From positions 1 through 9,605 of the forward strand of contig CABTYV010000047.1 of assembly GCA_902489145.1 (NCBI GenBank): a stretch of 9,605 bases of DNA. Reading direction: 5' to 3'. This document shows, one piece after another, positions 1-7,076 of this stretch. Position numbers and translations under genes: made by a program. Below the pieces are notes generated by a model, which was not told the origin of the DNA, made no database searches, and saw only the letters and a program-made list of their open reading frames with translations. Numbering within the stretch: position 1 is the first letter of the stretch; each line of letters starts with the position of its first letter. The DNA comes from an uncultured Tissierellia bacterium. GTDB taxonomy: Bacteria > Bacillota > Clostridia > Tissierellales > Peptoniphilaceae.

Positions 1-59
1 GAGGGGGTGCCTGTTTTCCTCTACACCTTTGCCCAAAACCACCAACGAACGACCAAAAA

Positions 60-123
60 GCGGAGCTGGCCTGCGGCCAGCGATCTGAAGTAACGCGGAG
101 TCGGCCTACGGCCGACGATTGAA
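60..123. repeat. Pair of related palindromic repeat units
   Basis: Two units of about 30 bases lie 35 bases apart (60-89 and 95-123). Both begin GCGGAG, both carry a perfect 7-bp stem with a 3-base loop, and both end in a GAT-TGAA-like tail. The first stem is GCTGGCC / GGCCAGC (65-71 with 75-81, loop TGC). The second is GTCGGCC / GGCCGAC (100-106 with 110-116, loop TAC). The two stem positions that differ between units are changed on both arms, so pairing is kept. This points to a dispersed REP-like element or a structured RNA rather than a chance palindrome. No open reading frame uses it convincingly. Whether more copies exist elsewhere in the genome cannot be seen here. Confidence 0.6.
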
Positions 124-134
124 ACCATGCAGTG

Positions 135-153
135 GCGCCCCCTTCAGGGGCGC
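135..153. other. GC-rich hairpin
   Basis: A perfect 7-bp inverted repeat GCGCCCC / GGGGCGC with the 5-base loop CTTCA lies just after the palindromic repeat pair. It is followed only by TTCCTTA, so it lacks a proper U-tract and is not called as a terminator. It is the third consecutive strong hairpin in this gene-free stretch. Confidence 0.45.
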
Positions 154-177
154 TTCCTTATGGAATGATCAGCGGAA

Positions 178-211
178 GGAAGTCGGATCCGGCCTGACTT
201 CCTCTCTTTTT
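178..211 (+). terminator. Probable Rho-independent terminator
   Basis: The stem GGAAGTC (178-184) pairs perfectly with GACTTCC (196-202) around an 11-base GC-rich loop. A pyrimidine run ending in five T (203-211) follows directly. The arrangement fits an intrinsic terminator on the + strand, presumably for a transcript that starts left of the window. No identifiable gene lies between the left edge and this site. The 7-bp stem is modest and the loop is large, so the call is moderate. Confidence 0.5.
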
Positions 212-226
212 GTATTTCATATGGAA

Positions 227-291
227 GGGCAGCCGGCGGTTGCCCCACCGCTACAGCGTGCGGTAGGGGAGGGGCGGCGGACGCCGCCCTT
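227..291. other. Cluster of three adjacent hairpins
   Basis: Three inverted repeats lie head to tail. The first pairs 227-234 with 238-245 (GGGCAGCC with GGTTGCCC, one G-T pair, loop GGC). The second pairs ACCGC at 247-251 with GCGGT at 260-264. The third pairs GGGCGGC at 272-278 with GCCGCCC at 283-289 around the tetraloop GGAC. The third has a weak T-containing tail (TTCTATCTGATTTTG) and could stop + strand transcripts. No gene is seen in the 300 bases around it. Together with the upstream palindromes this makes 60-291 unusually structured, either as stacked transcription stops or as an intergenic repeat element. Confidence 0.4.
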
Positions 292-524
292 CTATCTGAT
301 TTTGTGGGCTTTTAGCGTCGGGGACTGAAGAGGAAAACCGGAGGGCCCATTTTCCTCCCCCTTGTGCTAAGCGCATGTTAACGAATGCAAGAAACGAAGA
401 ATTCCCCATACTGTCGTTCCGGCAGAAAAAGCAAAGCAAAGCAAAGCGGCCTGCCGCCGCTTGCGATTGGGGAGGATTTCCGTTTAATAAATGGGTGGGG
501 GGTTATAAAAGAATTGGATTGTTC

Positions 525-553
525 TTTACAGTGGAAGGATATTGTAGTAGAAT
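525..553 (+). promoter_or_regulatory. Sigma-A-type promoter of the butyryl-CoA operon
   Basis: The -35 hexamer TTTACA (525-530) and the -10 hexamer TAGAAT (548-553) each differ from consensus by one base and are separated by exactly 17 bases. The promoter sits in a locally AT-rich island (about 481-590) inside GC-rich surroundings. It points toward thl and predicts a transcript start near 560. That gives an untranslated leader of roughly 190 bases before the thl start codon. No better promoter is visible between here and thl. Confidence 0.7.
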
Positions 554-558
554 GAATC

Positions 559-576
559 TAGTTAAATATTTATCAA
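559..576. promoter_or_regulatory. Probable Rex operator (redox control)
   Basis: The 18-mer TAGTTAA-ATAT-TTATCAA matches the clostridial Rex consensus TTGTTAA-N4-TTAACAA at 12 of the 14 defined positions, with one mismatch per half. It begins 5 bases after the -10 hexamer and covers the predicted transcription start, a place where bound repressor would block initiation. Rex is known to repress butyrate-pathway operons in Clostridium when NADH/NAD is low and to leave DNA when NADH rises. The match is seen in sequence. Binding and the presence of a rex gene elsewhere are inferred. Confidence 0.6.
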
Positions 577-751
577 AAGCCCGATGTCAAAAGGACGGGC
601 CTTGGGCCCATCGAGGAGGGGTCTTGACGGTGACCGATCGGCGGTCGGCGGTTAGGACTTTTATGGACGAACGCAGTGGGACAGAGGGAGAGCGGTTCTG
701 CTTTTCCAAGAGAAGGGCGGTCGAATGACGGCCTAAGAAAGGGAGGAAAAG
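560..751 (+). other. Long 5' leader of the thl operon
   Basis: If transcription starts near 560, thl has a leader of about 190 bases. It contains a short hairpin GGGCC / GGCCC (597-601 with 605-609) and another GACCG / CGGTC (632-636 with 642-646). No known riboswitch is recognised. There is no terminator-antiterminator pair with a T-run, and no small upstream reading frame has a good ribosome-binding site. It ends with the thl Shine-Dalgarno sequence GGGAGG at 741-746. Confidence 0.4.
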
Positions 752-1942
752 ATGTCGGAGAGAATTTTCATCACCGGGGCGAACAGAACAGCCGTTGGTC
801 GGATGGGCGGCACATTGAGCGGTATTCCTGCGAAGGAATTGGCCGAAATTACGATTAAGGAAGCGTTAAAGAGATCTGGCCTGAAGCCGGAAGATATTGA
901 TTTTGTATACTTTGGCAATGTCCTGCAGGCGGGCTCCGGGCAGAATGTGGCTCGTCAGGCCAGTGTCAATGCAGGGATTCCGGTTACTACACCGGCAGTT
1001 ACTCTAAATATCATTTGTGGATCGGGCCTGGAGGCGGTCAATACAGCGGCTCGTATGATTAAAGCGGGGGATGCGGATGTGGTCCTCTGCGGCGGGACTG
1101 AGAATATGTCCATGGCCCCCTACCTCTTGACCAAGGGTCGCTACGGCTACCGGATGGGCGATGCTACGATTTTGGATTCGATGACGCACGATGCATTGAC
1201 CGATGCCTTCCACGAATATCACATGGGGATTACAGCCGAGAATATTGCCGAAAGGTGGCACTATAGCCGCGAGGATCTGGACCGCTTTGCCTGCGAATCT
1301 CAAAATCGGGCCGAGGCGGCGCAAAAAGAGGGCCGCTTCCAGGATGAAATTGTGCCGGTTGAAGTGAAGCAGAAAAAGGAAACCGTCGTATTTGACCAGG
1401 ATGAGGGGATCCGCTATGGTCAGACGGTGGAACAGCTGGCCAAGCTGCGTCCGGCTTTTAAGAAGGACGGCGTAGTGACAGCGGGCAACTCCTCCGGGAT
1501 CAATGATGGGGCGGCTTGCATGATTCTGATTTCTGAATCGAAGATGAAGGAATTGGGAATTCAGCCTCAGGTTGAATATGTCGCAGGTGCGGTCGGCGGC
1601 GTGGATCCGGCGATCATGGGGACGGGCCCCATCGAGGCGACGAAGCGGTTGATGAAGAAGATGAATTGCGATATCAAGGCCTTTGACCTGGTGGAGGCCA
1701 ATGAAGCCTTTGCGGCTCAGTCCCTGGTTTGCCAGGATGAGTTGGGCTTAGATCCGGCGATCACCAATGTGAACGGCGGGGCCATTGCCATCGGTCACCC
1801 GGTAGGCTGCTCGGGCTCCCGGATTCTGGTGACCCTGATTTACGAATTCCTCCGTCGCAAGGAGGCCAAACAGGCCCTAGCGACCCTCTGTGTTGGCGGT
1901 GGCATGGGCGTGGCCACCTGCATTCGCAAGGTAGAAGAATAG
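752..1942 (+). CDS. thl: Acetyl-CoA C-acetyltransferase (thiolase)
   Basis: This enzyme condenses two acetyl-CoA to acetoacetyl-CoA, the entry step of butyryl-CoA synthesis in the cytoplasm. The protein has 396 residues, the usual length for biosynthetic thiolases. The nucleophilic Cys89 sits in NIICGSGLEAVN. The GHPVGCSG motif supplies His349, and Cys380 lies in the C-terminal LCVGGGMG motif, completing the Cys-His-Cys catalytic set. The GGTENMS motif of the family is also present, near residue 115. The start ATG has GGGAGG five bases upstream, which settles it. It is the first gene of the operon, read from the promoter at 525-553 and probably under Rex. A 13-bp stem hairpin begins four bases after the stop codon. 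A degradative 3-ketoacyl-CoA thiolase is the alternative, but the neighbouring crt-hbd-bcd-etfBA genes favour the synthetic role. Confidence 0.96.
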   Translation: MSERIFITGANRTAVGRMGGTLSGIPAKELAEITIKEALKRSGLKPEDIDFVYFGNVLQAGSGQNVARQASVNAGIPVTTPAVTLNIICGSGLEAVNTAARMIKAGDADVVLCGGTENMSMAPYLLTKGRYGYRMGDATILDSMTHDALTDAFHEYHMGITAENIAERWHYSREDLDRFACESQNRAEAAQKEGRFQDEIVPVEVKQKKETVVFDQDEGIRYGQTVEQLAKLRPAFKKDGVVTAGNSSGINDGAACMILISESKMKELGIQPQVEYVAGAVGGVDPAIMGTGPIEATKRLMKKMNCDIKAFDLVEANEAFAAQSLVCQDELGLDPAITNVNGGAIAIGHPVGCSGSRILVTLIYEFLRRKEAKQALATLCVGGGMGVATCIRKVEE

Positions 1943-1945
1943 GAT

Positions 1946-1975
1946 GGGAGGGAGTGAGCCCGCTCACTCCCTTCC
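1946..1975 (+). other. Long intercistronic hairpin after thl
   Basis: A 13-bp stem with one G-T pair (1946-1958 with 1963-1975) and the tetraloop CCCG begins just after the thl stop codon. Only TTTC follows, so a full U-tract is missing. It may act as a weak terminator that lowers crt relative to thl, or protect the 3' end of a processed thl message. The crt ribosome-binding site lies about 40 bases downstream and is not sequestered by it. Confidence 0.5.
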
Positions 1976-2023
1976 TTTCAGTTGGAAGTTGGAACCGGTA
2001 GAGGGAAGTCAAGAGGAGGCAAG

Positions 2024-2803
2024 ATGGAGTTTATTCGCTATGAGGTAGAGGGCCCGATCGGCATCCTGACCATTGATCGGCCCAAGGCGCTCAATGCTTT
2101 AAACGATCAGGTTCTAAAGGAGCTGGACGAGGCTTTGGATGCCGTTGACCAGGAGCAGGTGCGCTGCCTGATTGTGACAGGTGGCGGGGAGAAGTCCTTT
2201 GTCGCCGGGGCCGATATTGCGCAAATGAAGGATCTGGATGAGGCAGCGGGACGTCGCTTCTCTCAGCTGGGCAATGCGGTTTTCCGCAAGCTGGAGACCT
2301 TCCCCCTGCCCACCATTGCGGCGGTCAATGGCTTTGCCCTCGGTGGGGGCAATGAGCTGGCCATGGCCTGTGACATCCGTTATTGTGCGGAGAACGCCCT
2401 CTTTGGTCAACCCGAGGTGGGCTTGGGCATTACCCCGGGATTTGGGGGTACGCAGCGCCTGGCGCGGGTGATTGGCTCGCTTTCTAAGGCCAAGGAGCTG
2501 CTCTACACCGCCCGCAACATCAAGGCGGCGGAGGCCCTGGAGATCGGCTTGGTATCAGCGGTCTATCCTCAGGAAGCCCTGATGGAGCAGGCGAAGAAGA
2601 CGGCAGAACGGATTGCGGCCAATGCGCCGATTGCCGTGCGCAACACAAAGAAAGCCCTTCTGAAGGGTCTGGAGGAAGGCATGGATCAGGCGATCGAGAC
2701 GGAAGCTGCTTATTTCGGTGCCTGCTTTGCCTCGGAGGACCAGGTGGAAGGGATGAGCGCCTTTTTAGAGAAACGCAAGGAAAAACACTTCCAAAATCGC
2801 TAA
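2024..2803 (+). CDS. crt: 3-hydroxybutyryl-CoA dehydratase (crotonase)
   Basis: This enzyme dehydrates (S)-3-hydroxybutyryl-CoA to crotonyl-CoA, the third step of the pathway. The product has 259 residues, typical for short-chain crotonases. It has the crotonase fold signatures: KSFVAGADI (about 57-65), which contributes to the oxyanion hole and CoA site, then NGFALGGGNELAMACD (102-117) and FGQPEVGLGITPGFGGTQRL. The two catalytic glutamates are Glu111 (in GGNEL) and Glu131 (in QPEV), matching Glu144 and Glu164 of the rat mitochondrial enzyme. The frame is open further upstream to a TTG at 1982. The ATG at 2024 is chosen because AGGAGG stands four bases before it and because family members begin with a short MEFIRYE-like strand. 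It lies 81 bases after thl and 57 bases before hbd, in the same operon. Confidence 0.95.
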   Translation: MEFIRYEVEGPIGILTIDRPKALNALNDQVLKELDEALDAVDQEQVRCLIVTGGGEKSFVAGADIAQMKDLDEAAGRRFSQLGNAVFRKLETFPLPTIAAVNGFALGGGNELAMACDIRYCAENALFGQPEVGLGITPGFGGTQRLARVIGSLSKAKELLYTARNIKAAEALEIGLVSAVYPQEALMEQAKKTAERIAANAPIAVRNTKKALLKGLEEGMDQAIETEAAYFGACFASEDQVEGMSAFLEKRKEKHFQNR

Positions 2804-2860
2804 GCGGTCCCTGGAAAGAGTGGACGGACGAGCGAAAAAGGAAAAAGAAGAGGAGGAAAT

Positions 2861-3697
2861 ATGAAGGTTGGTGTCATTGGCGCCGGGACGATGGGGTCCG
2901 GGATTGCCCAGGCGTTTGCGCAAAAAGGGCATGAGATCATGCTCTCCGATATTAAAATGGAGTTTTCGGAAGGTGGCAAGGCGAAGATTCAGAAGAATAT
3001 GGACCGCCTGGTCAAGAAGGGAAAGCTCGACCAGGCTGCCGCCGATGAGATGGTGGGCCGGGTGACCCCCTGCCTGAACGATGATCTCAATGACTGTGAT
3101 CTGATCATCGAGGCGGCCATCGAAAACATGGAGATCAAAAAGAAGACCTTCCAGGACCTGGATGAACGGGTCAAGGAGGGGGCCATCTTTGCCACCAATA
3201 CCTCATCCTTGTCGGTGACGGAGATTGGCGCGGGACTCAAGCGGCCCTTGATCGGCATGCACTTCTTCAATCCGGCTCCGGTGATGAAGCTGGTGGAGAT
3301 CATCCCAGGCCTCAATACGCCCCAGGAGACCATTGATCAGGTCAAAAAGATTGCCGAGGAGATCGGCAAGACGCCGGTTCTGGTCCAGGAAGGGCCGGGC
3401 TTTGTGGTGAATCGGATCTTAATTCCCTATGTCAATGAAGGCATTTCCATCCTGGCGGATGGCTTGGCCTCGGCCGAGGATATCGATACGGCCATGAAGC
3501 TGGGCTGCAATCATCCCATGGGCCCCCTGGAATTGGGGGATTTGATCGGGTTGGATGTGGTCCTGGCTATTATGGAGGTGCTCTTCAAGGAATTTGGAGA
3601 CAGCAAATATCGGCCGGATCCCCTGCTGCGCAAGATGGTGCGTGGCGGGCGCCTGGGTCGCAAGACCGGACGCGGCTTCTACGACTACAGCAAGTAG
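2861..3697 (+). CDS. hbd: 3-hydroxybutyryl-CoA dehydrogenase
   Basis: This enzyme reduces acetoacetyl-CoA to (S)-3-hydroxybutyryl-CoA with NAD(P)H, the second step of the pathway. The protein has 278 residues, close to the clostridial enzymes. An N-terminal Rossmann domain starts with GVIGAGTMGSGIA (4-16), and an acidic residue at the end of beta-2 (Asp30) fits NADH rather than NADPH use. Catalytic residues line up with the mammalian enzyme: Ser115 in TNTSSL, His134 in GMHFFNPAP, Glu146 and Asn184 in GFVVNRI, with the His-Glu and Glu-Asn spacings (12 and 38) conserved. The C-terminal dimerisation domain carries HPMGPLELGDLIGLD and ends in GRKTGRGFYDY. AGGAGG four bases before the ATG supports the start. 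The gene sits between crt and bcd. The cofactor preference is an inference. Confidence 0.95.
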   Translation: MKVGVIGAGTMGSGIAQAFAQKGHEIMLSDIKMEFSEGGKAKIQKNMDRLVKKGKLDQAAADEMVGRVTPCLNDDLNDCDLIIEAAIENMEIKKKTFQDLDERVKEGAIFATNTSSLSVTEIGAGLKRPLIGMHFFNPAPVMKLVEIIPGLNTPQETIDQVKKIAEEIGKTPVLVQEGPGFVVNRILIPYVNEGISILADGLASAEDIDTAMKLGCNHPMGPLELGDLIGLDVVLAIMEVLFKEFGDSKYRPDPLLRKMVRGGRLGRKTGRGFYDYSK

Positions 3698-3725
3698 CGC
3701 TCAGAATCCAAAAGCAAAGAGGGGA

Positions 3726-3753
3726 GGAGAGCAGGACAATTGCCCTGCTCTCC
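3726..3753 (+). other. Intercistronic hairpin between hbd and bcd
   Basis: GGAGAGCAGG (3726-3735) pairs perfectly with CCTGCTCTCC (3744-3753). The short core inside it holds a CAATTG palindrome. The sequence after it (GCTCTGCTTTGTT) is only moderately T-rich, so it is at best a leaky terminator. It lies in the 92-base gap before bcd, well clear of the bcd Shine-Dalgarno at 3779-3784, and resembles in size and position the hairpin after thl. Confidence 0.5.
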
Positions 3754-3789
3754 GCTCTGCTTTGTTAAAAAAATACTTAGGAGGAATCC

Positions 3790-4938
<1,149 letters not shown>

Positions 4939-4952
4939 GGGGAGGAGACGTC

Positions 4953-5756
4953 ATGAAAATTCTTGTTTGTGCCAAACAGGTGCCGGATACGACGGAAATG
5001 AAGATCGATCCGGTCACCAATACCCTCATTCGAAAAGGGGTGCCGGCCATTTTAAACACCTATGATAGCTATGCGTTGGAACAGGCCCTCCAGATTAAGG
5101 ATCAGGATCCGGAGCACAACCGGGTGGTCGTGGTGTCCATGGGGCCACCCCAGGCGGAGGGCATGCTGAAAAACTGCCTCGCCGTGGGCGCCGACCAGGT
5201 GTATCTGGTCACCGACCGGAAGTTCGGCGGCTCGGATACGCTGGCCACCTCCTATATTCTTTATGAAGCGGTGCAAAAGATCAACGAACTGGAGGGTCCC
5301 TTCGATGCGATTTTCTGCGGCAAGCAGGCCATCGATGGCGATACGGCTCAGGTGGGTCCGGAGCTGGCGGAGCATTTGGATATTCCGCAGATCACCTACG
5401 GGCTCCATGTGGAGGTCAAGGGCGATAAGGTCGTGATCGAGCGGGAGCTGGATGCCTGCCACCAAAAGGTGGAGACCAGCATGCCCTTCCTGGCCACCTT
5501 CAATAAGACCGACGAACTCCGTTATGCCCGCGTGCGTGACGCCCTTCGGTCGAAGAAGGCCGAGGTGCCCCAATTGACCTTTGAGGATTTCCCCGACATC
5601 GACACGACGGCCATTGGTCTAAAGGGTTCTCCGACGCGCGTCGTCAAATCATATACACCGGAAAGCAACAAAGAAGGCATCGTCATCCGTGAAGCAGATC
5701 CCAAGCTGGCCGCCAAGCGCCTGGTTTCTGCAATGGAACATGCCAAGGTCCTGTAG
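4953..5756 (+). CDS. etfB: Electron transfer flavoprotein, beta subunit
   Basis: EtfB pairs with EtfA to carry electrons to Bcd. In butyrate-forming anaerobes this subunit also holds the bifurcating FAD and the NADH site. The protein has 267 residues and starts MKILVCAKQVPDT, typical of the family. The CGKQAIDGDTAQVGPELAE motif (122-140) is of the kind reported for bifurcating EtfB, as opposed to the AMP-binding DDDANQ-type loop of mitochondrial and aerobic ETFs. SMPFLATFNK (176-185) and the following YARVRDALRSKK stretch are also familiar for the subunit. GGAGGA sits six bases before the ATG. The gene follows bcd by 14 bases. Bifurcation is inferred from the motif and the context, not shown. 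Confidence 0.95.
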   Translation: MKILVCAKQVPDTTEMKIDPVTNTLIRKGVPAILNTYDSYALEQALQIKDQDPEHNRVVVVSMGPPQAEGMLKNCLAVGADQVYLVTDRKFGGSDTLATSYILYEAVQKINELEGPFDAIFCGKQAIDGDTAQVGPELAEHLDIPQITYGLHVEVKGDKVVIERELDACHQKVETSMPFLATFNKTDELRYARVRDALRSKKAEVPQLTFEDFPDIDTTAIGLKGSPTRVVKSYTPESNKEGIVIREADPKLAAKRLVSAMEHAKVL

Positions 5757-5760
5757 GAGG
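5754..5760 (+). promoter_or_regulatory. etfA ribosome-binding site overlapping the etfB stop
   Basis: The TAG stop codon of etfB forms the first three bases of the Shine-Dalgarno sequence TAGGAGG, six bases before the etfA ATG at 5767. Ribosomes ending etfB are thus placed on the etfA start. This suggests translational coupling and matched amounts of the two subunits. It also settles the etfA start: the frame is open upstream inside etfB, but earlier starts have no such site. Confidence 0.75.
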
Positions 5761-5766
5761 TTGTCC

Positions 5767-6783
5767 ATGTCTGAATATAAAAATATGTGGGTTATTACCG
5801 AGCTGAATGAAGCAGGAAAGCCGGTCAATGTCAGTCTGGAGCTCCTGACGACGGCCCTGAAGCTGGCCGAGAAGGTCAATGAAAAGGTCTATTCGGTCAT
5901 CATCGGCGCCAAGGTCGATGAGGCGGCCGAGGTCTGCAAGGCCTACGGTGCAGATGGCGTCGTCCTGGTCGAAGGGGACGTCTATAAAGAGTACAATACG
6001 GAAGTTTATACCAATGCCATCGAAAAACTGGTGGAGAAGTACCATCCTGAGACCATGTTTATTGGGGCCACCAACCAGGGTCGTGACCTGGGCCCCCGGG
6101 TATCCTCTCGCCTGAAGACCGGCTTGACCGCCGACTGCACGGAGCTCGACATTGATCCAGAGACCCGTAACATGCTTTGGACTCGTCCGGCTTTTGGGGG
6201 CAACCTCATGGCCCAGATTGTCTGCGCAGATAACCGGCCCCAGATTGGGACGGTTCGTCCCGGCGTCTTCCAGTCTGTCAAGACGGAGGCGAAAAAGGAC
6301 ATTGACGTCATCCGCGAAACGATCGACTTCCCCCGGGATCAGATTCGGACCCGGGTCATTGACACCATCTATGAGGAATCCGGCGAAGAGGTCAACCTGC
6401 TCGAGGCCGACGTCATCGTCTCCGGCGGCCGTGGCCTGGGCGATCCCAAGAATTTCGACCTGATCGAGGGCCTGGCCAAGGCGCTGGACGGCACCGTGGG
6501 CGCCTCCCGCGCCGCAGTTGATGCGGGCTGGATCACCCATTCCCACCAGGTCGGCCAATCCGGCAAGACCGTCAAGCCCCAGGTTTACATCGCCGTCGGG
6601 ATTTCCGGCGCCATTCAGCACCTGGCCGGCATGCAGAATTCCGATTATATCATCGCCATCAACAAGGATCCGGAAGCCCCCATCTTTAAGGTGGCCGATA
6701 TTGCCCTGGTCGGGGATCTGTTCGAGATTGTCCCTGAATTGACCAAGGAGGTCAATGCCTACCATGCGGCCAAGGCCAACTAG
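5767..6783 (+). CDS. etfA: Electron transfer flavoprotein, alpha subunit
   Basis: EtfA is the larger ETF subunit. It binds the FAD that shuttles electrons between EtfB and Bcd. From the ATG at 5767 it has 338 residues. The N-terminal domain carries FIGATNQGRDLGPRVSSRL (98-116). The C-terminal FAD domain begins with SGGRGLGDPKNF (219-230) and contains GQSGKTVKP (263-271) followed by YIAVGISGAIQHLAGMQ and AIN (274-299), the classic ETF-alpha signature. The Arg, Gln-Ser-Gly and His-containing FAD-contacting motifs are therefore intact. No ferredoxin-like N-terminal extension, seen in some clostridial EtfA proteins, is present. The gene ends the operon. A small AT-poor hairpin and then a strong terminator (6871-6910) follow. 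Confidence 0.96.
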   Translation: MSEYKNMWVITELNEAGKPVNVSLELLTTALKLAEKVNEKVYSVIIGAKVDEAAEVCKAYGADGVVLVEGDVYKEYNTEVYTNAIEKLVEKYHPETMFIGATNQGRDLGPRVSSRLKTGLTADCTELDIDPETRNMLWTRPAFGGNLMAQIVCADNRPQIGTVRPGVFQSVKTEAKKDIDVIRETIDFPRDQIRTRVIDTIYEESGEEVNLLEADVIVSGGRGLGDPKNFDLIEGLAKALDGTVGASRAAVDAGWITHSHQVGQSGKTVKPQVYIAVGISGAIQHLAGMQNSDYIIAINKDPEAPIFKVADIALVGDLFEIVPELTKEVNAYHAAKAN

Positions 6784-6811
6784 TCGGATCCTTCCGATTT
6801 TGTGCCCAGTC

Positions 6812-6828
6812 GCCTCTTAAAAAGAGGC
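6812..6828. other. Small hairpin in the etfA 3' region
   Basis: GCCTCTT and AAGAGGC form a perfect 7-bp stem around AAA. Two shorter inverted repeats flank it: TCGGA / TCCGA at 6784-6797, followed by TTTT, and AGGGA / TCCCT at 6850-6865. They may stabilise the 3' end of the operon message upstream of the main terminator. Confidence 0.35.
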
Positions 6829-6870
6829 CGGCAAGGGTCGGTGCAATTAAGGGATTTTATTCCCTGAAGA

Positions 6871-6910
6871 AAACGGCATAGTCGCAGAAGTGCGACTATG
6901 CCGTTTTTTT
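6871..6910 (+). terminator. Strong intrinsic terminator of the butyryl-CoA operon
   Basis: A perfect 16-bp stem (6871-6886 with 6891-6906) with the tetraloop GAAG runs into seven T (6904-6910). This is a textbook Rho-independent terminator 87 bases after the etfA stop. Read on the - strand, the same hairpin is followed by TTTTCTTC, so it may also end transcripts coming leftward from gtrA. Confidence 0.92.
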
Positions 6911-6995
6911 GATTGAAAAGGAACAACTGCTGTGGGCGTTATTGGATGATGCAGTTTTATGAGATCTACACGAAACGAAAAAGTGACAGCAATGC

Positions 6996-7076
6996 TCATA
7001 CCATTGAGTTGGACGAATCTATCTTGATTTCCTTATCCTTATCAAACCAAGTTAGTTCCAGTTTTTGATTTGCCAT
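6996..7076 (-). pseudogene. Relic of a DNA methyltransferase gene start (probable type III Mod-like)
   Basis: On the - strand an ATG (7076-7074) follows a good ribosome-binding site (GGGAGG, then AAAAGGA) and opens a 26-codon frame beginning MANQKLELTWFDKDKEIKI. From memory, the KLELTW-(I/F)-x-K-(D/E) start is typical of the N-terminus of site-specific adenine methyltransferases of the type III Mod group, which run to about 600 residues. After about 19 recognisable residues the similarity ends and a TGA follows, so the gene body is gone. The surrounding 6911-7136 is visibly more AT-rich than its neighbours, which fits foreign origin. The identification rests on a short N-terminus. A chance 26-codon frame is the alternative. 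Confidence 0.4.

Noticed and set aside
1..120. Possible end of an upstream gene at the left edge
   Set aside because: All three + strand frames stay open for 80 bases or more and then stop within the repeat pair. None shows a recognisable C-terminus, so no gene could be assigned.
431..445. Three tandem GCAAA repeats
   Set aside because: They are too short to call a functional repeat and show no sign of phase variation or link to a gene.
375..728. 117-codon reading frame upstream of thl
   Set aside because: It spans the AT-rich promoter, the Rex-like box and the leader, has no Shine-Dalgarno sequence, and its translation is low-quality (Arg/Gly/Lys-rich, no motif).
676..858. 60-codon frame overlapping the thl start
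   Set aside because: It runs out of frame into thl and lacks a ribosome-binding site. The thl start with GGGAGG is far better supported.
5683..6765. Long reading frame (360 codons) on the - strand opposite etfA
   Set aside because: It mirrors etfA codons, is rich in Gly/Asp/Leu without motifs, and lacks a start signal.
6946..7068. 40-codon + strand frame starting MMQFYEIYTKRK
   Set aside because: It has a weak ribosome-binding site and lies opposite the methyltransferase-like start, which has the better translation signals. No family is recognised.
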